This document shows, piece after piece, positions 60,710 to 64,000 of a stretch of 64,000 nt of DNA; position 1 is the first letter of the stretch, and each line of letters begins with the position of its first letter. The notes under the pieces were generated by a model, which saw only the letters and a list, made by a program, of their open reading frames with translations, was not told the origin of the DNA and ran no database searches. Made by a program: the position numbers and the translations under genes. Origin of the DNA: Coffea arabica (Eukaryota > Streptophyta > Magnoliopsida > Gentianales > Rubiaceae); NCBI RefSeq assembly GCF_036785885.1, contig NC_092317.1, positions 7,628,501 through 7,692,500 on the forward strand. The letters are read 5' to 3'.

Positions 60710-62904
60710 GGGGAGGGTTCCTACTTGCTCGTATGCATGTTGATGGAAGGTCGTAATCTAGTGATGTAATGTAATAATAGACTAGTAGTTCCCACGTAGT
60801 TTGTTTCAAGCCTAGACAGTGAACTACGGGCACCCTTTGCTCTGATGTATTCTCCTATTCTGCATGCTATGAAATCCTTGTCACTACGTGAAGGATGTTA
60901 CTAATAAGCAATTTCAAGTATTTATTACTACTATCTTTTGCATACTACAAATACATCAAGAACCATCTTTTCTTCTTTTTGTTTTTTTCTCTTCTTCTCA
61001 AATTCCATAATTTAGCTAGCCGTGACTTGAATCCCATATTTATTCCCTACCGTTTGGACGCTCAGCCATGAAATCAACTGAAACACAGGTGTAAACTTCA
61101 ATATGGCACTAACATGGGACTAGTCTTTATCATCACCTGCATTGATGCTAATATTCCAGGGAATGTTAATACTCCTTTCGGTTCATGAAGCTATTATGGT
61201 GCTAGAGAGGACATGATGCTGCACCAAGAGGAATCCAAATCTTTGATGAGAACATTTACTAAGTTGAATTTGTTTCTTGTTTTTTGGGGGTAAAGATGCT
61301 GCGATAAGCATCTGTGGTACTGCAATAAGCAATCCGAATGAGATCTGCCAGCAATTAAGGATTTGAATGTAGATTTTCTTTGGCAAACGCTCGGTAGCTA
61401 AATTGCATAGTTTTACTGTTTTAGTGTAAGTTGAACAAATTTTACAAGATTAATGGATTGGTAAATGCGTCACAAGATAAATGTTAGTGAATGTCGATGA
61501 ATAATATATGCATGTATGTAGATTTAGAATATGTGGTGTTTTGTTTTTTGGAAATCTGAATTTATTAAATTATTGAATTATTAAGTACGTACCCAACTTG
61601 ACATAATTTATTGTTAGAATATGAATGCTGAATATAGTATGCGTCGTGGATAATTATAGGCGACTGAATTTCATATTTTTTAATTTCTCCATATTGTTAT
61701 ATTTTGTCAGTAATATGTGTGACTTAATTTTTATTGAAAATAAGGTATTAAAAAATGAAAAAAGAATGAACCACTTTACTTGAGAAAAAACAAATTTTAG
61801 CATAACTTTTAATAGTTTCTTTTGTTTCTTTGTTAACATCTGTAGATATCGTAAAAAAAAATTATTTTGACAAAATATTTTAGCACAATTTTCAATAGTT
61901 TCTTTGCTTCTTTGTTAACTTATCACAAAAATGGAGTACACTTTGTCTAGCTAATTTAGAGTAATCAAATTAATTAAGATATTCTATCTTTATTATTCAA
62001 TCCATCTGAACATGTTAAGATCTGAACTATCAAATTTAATTTTAAGTAGTGAATTAGGTTATAAAACCGGCCTTTAATTTGGTGCTTGCTTAGGAAAAAG
62101 ATTGACATCAATTCCTAAGAGTCTCAAAAACTGTGAAATTTCGTCTAATCTTTTATCTTTCTTCCAATAAAGGTATAAGCTGCTGGTTAGCATCATTTGG
62201 AACCTCATTATATACCCAGCGTTCAAAGTGTACACAGTAAGAAGCTAAAGCCGAAGATGAGAAACTTGATTCGTACATTTTCAGGAGAATTTTGAAATTC
62301 TCCAAAATAGATTGCAAGGATTTAAAAATGTTTCAGACCAACATATCCAACTGCAGCATTAACAGCAAGAATTGAGAAAATCTGTCAAACATATGACAGG
62401 AATTCGACTCATGCTTGTCCAGGATTCAATTGACACTAATATGTGAGAACCCATTATGACAACAAAGTATTCAATCCAATCCTTGATGAAAGAACGTAAG
62501 CATAATAATGAAAGCATTCAATATTTTGGGTCAATGGTAAGCAAAATTTGTCCCGAGATTTAGCTCAATTGGTAAGAATATTAATTAATGTAAACAAAAC
62601 ACATATCAAGCGAAGTACTCACATAATTTTGATTCCTTTGCTTTTCATTACTTCTGTTAGATGTAAAATCTGTAGACAACGTACATACTGGGAACAATTA
62701 CCATATATAGACCGCGGACTATGAAGCCCTAAGACGATAATGATAATAATTTTGAACAAAAAAGAATACCACGATATTCGGTGTACTGAATTGAGATGAC
62801 AGAAAGGTGAGAACCCATTTTACAAAAGAAAAAGAAAAAGATTATGCACCACCTACAGATTAGGGGTTTGAACCCCTACAGGCTAGACCCCTACACCTAT
62901 AGTA
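60710..62904. other. 3' flank of MT4 and gene-free spacer
   Basis: The first few hundred bases are probably MT4 3' UTR. The rest is AT-rich. Fragments such as 'atctgaactatcaaatttaa' near 62020 resemble hAT termini noted at 34.0 kb. No gene seen. Confidence 0.45.
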
Positions 62905-63077
62905 AAATTCAAAGAGCGTGTAATAGTGCACCCCTTTGGTTTAGACACTGAAATCGCTCTCTCCATCCTTTCTTGGTCCAGTTGGATCTTTTCGTAAATA
63001 TTTTGGAGTAGTAGGTTAAAGTAGGAGTAAAAATAGTATAAGAGTTTACAATTAGCAAAAATAAAAAAATAAAAAAA
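62905..63077 (+). mobile_element. SINE, A-rich tail
   Basis: 'cgtgtaatagtgcacccctt', 'ggtccagttggatctttt' and 'ggagtagtaggttaaagtag' followed by an A-rich tail match the main SINE family (compare 9100-9262). Ends are approximate. Confidence 0.6.
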
Positions 63078-63843
63078 ATAGTGCAAGCAATGGAGCCCTG
63101 GAAATTGGTGAAATTAACTATGGTAGTGGCCTCCAAAATGAAGCTTTGTCATTTAAGAAAACGTTCACCCAGGGCATCATTCGCATAGTTTTTTTTTTTT
63201 TGTTGGGGGATACTCATACACAGCTTATTATATATAGCAATATTAAAAAGAAAAGAGAGAGATATTCATTAATTAAGAACTCATGGTCTTAGTTTTTATT
63301 ATTATTATTTTTTAACATCTTGGAGGGGTCATTGTAAACTCTTCTAATTTTATGGTCTAATAATATAGTAAAATTTTTTGCCTCAAAAACAAAAAAGGCT
63401 TTGAGGTTGGAGGGGTGGGTAGATGATAGATGAGCAATATATTTTTTTGTGGCTTTAGGGGGGCCAAAGCTTACGTGAATGGAAGGCTTTGGGCTTTAGG
63501 GTGCAACGTATAATTGCACGTTTTGGCTCTTTTCTAAAGGAGCTTTTTTAATCTTTTAGATTTGATGCTTTGACTTTTGGACTTGTCCAGTGAAACTTCT
63601 CTTTTTGGATTTTAAAGGTAAGTCGCCCCACTCACATGGTCTGTTTCTTGACGTATCACAAATCATTCCATTTCACTTCATCAGATAAAATCTCTCAAAG
63701 GGAGGGAGGGGATAGATTTGTGTTTGTGGGAAAATGACCTAAAGATTCCCCAAAACTAATGGACCCCATCATTCTTCATGGATTGATGATTAGGGTTTGT
63801 TGAGGCTTAACTTTATCTTCTTAAACATACATCCCTGTCTGAT
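63078..63843. other. Gene-free spacer near the right edge
   Basis: No gene recognised. It is probably upstream regulatory sequence of a gene starting beyond the window. Confidence 0.4.
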
Positions 63844-63940
63844 TTATAAATAAGATAAAAAGGCTAAGTCCTACCATGCCATGCCATTCCATGCTGCTGT
63901 TTTTCCTCCTCCTCCTCTTTCTCTTTTCTCCCATCTCGTT
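63844..63940 (+). promoter_or_regulatory. Candidate core promoter of a gene to the right
   Basis: TTATAAATA at 63844-63852 is followed about 55 bases later by a C/T-rich stretch (63900-63937: tttttcctcctcctcctctt...), a common plant TATA plus pyrimidine-leader arrangement. No ATG-led coding frame is seen before the window ends. Confidence 0.4.
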
Positions 63941-64000
63941 AGATCCTTCTTCACAAAGTATATGTCAATTCAAAGAAAGCTTTTTGGTTGTAAATAGAAC

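Overview
This window is AT-rich nuclear DNA of a flowering plant. Its genes are split by GT-AG introns, it encodes chloroplast-targeted proteins, and it carries plant-only families (an IDD zinc-finger factor, a CASP-like protein, a type 4 metallothionein). It is also dense in short plant transposons. Protein style and repeat types suggest a eudicot, perhaps an asterid such as Rubiaceae, but the species is an inference.

Layout. 0-2.4 kb is a repeat pile: a foldback element with a SINE in its loop, a 106-bp tandem duplication, a SINE, and a hAT-type MITE with a perfect 8-bp target duplication. Four forward genes follow or lie further right: arabinose-5-phosphate isomerase (2.5-5.0 kb), a thylakoid lumenal 17.9 kDa protein (6.5-7.85 kb) and a 12-exon plastid-type YaaW/UPF0174-like protein (9.5-15.9 kb). 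From 16.8 to about 36.6 kb there is a reverse-strand tandem array of AKR4-type aldo-keto reductases. Two copies look intact (16.8-19.8 and 23.9-27.0 kb). One is nearly whole but carries a late in-frame stop (28.5-31.2 kb). At least four more survive as single exons or scraps, one next to a small local inversion. A promoter block is shared by the four copies whose 5' end remains.

31.9-39.5 kb is gene-free and rich in hAT-like elements, SINEs and a large purine/pyrimidine foldback element. A CASP-like membrane protein gene lies at 39.5-41.1 kb. 41.1-51.4 kb is again gene-free apart from a SINE, a MITE and a LINE RNase H relic. An IDD14/15/16-clade zinc-finger gene lies at 51.9-54.3 kb, and a metallothionein 4 gene with seed-type promoter motifs at 60.4-60.7 kb. 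A TATA box and pyrimidine-rich leader at the right edge suggest another gene starting just outside.

The single-copy genes act in unrelated processes: cell-wall or glycan sugar supply, the photosynthetic lumen, membrane domains, transcription and metal binding. The reductase array is the one true cluster and looks like a specialised-metabolism locus still gaining and losing copies. I saw no intact retrovirus-like element, rRNA, tRNA gene or CRISPR array. All exon borders were read by eye from splice consensus and reading frame, without transcript data.
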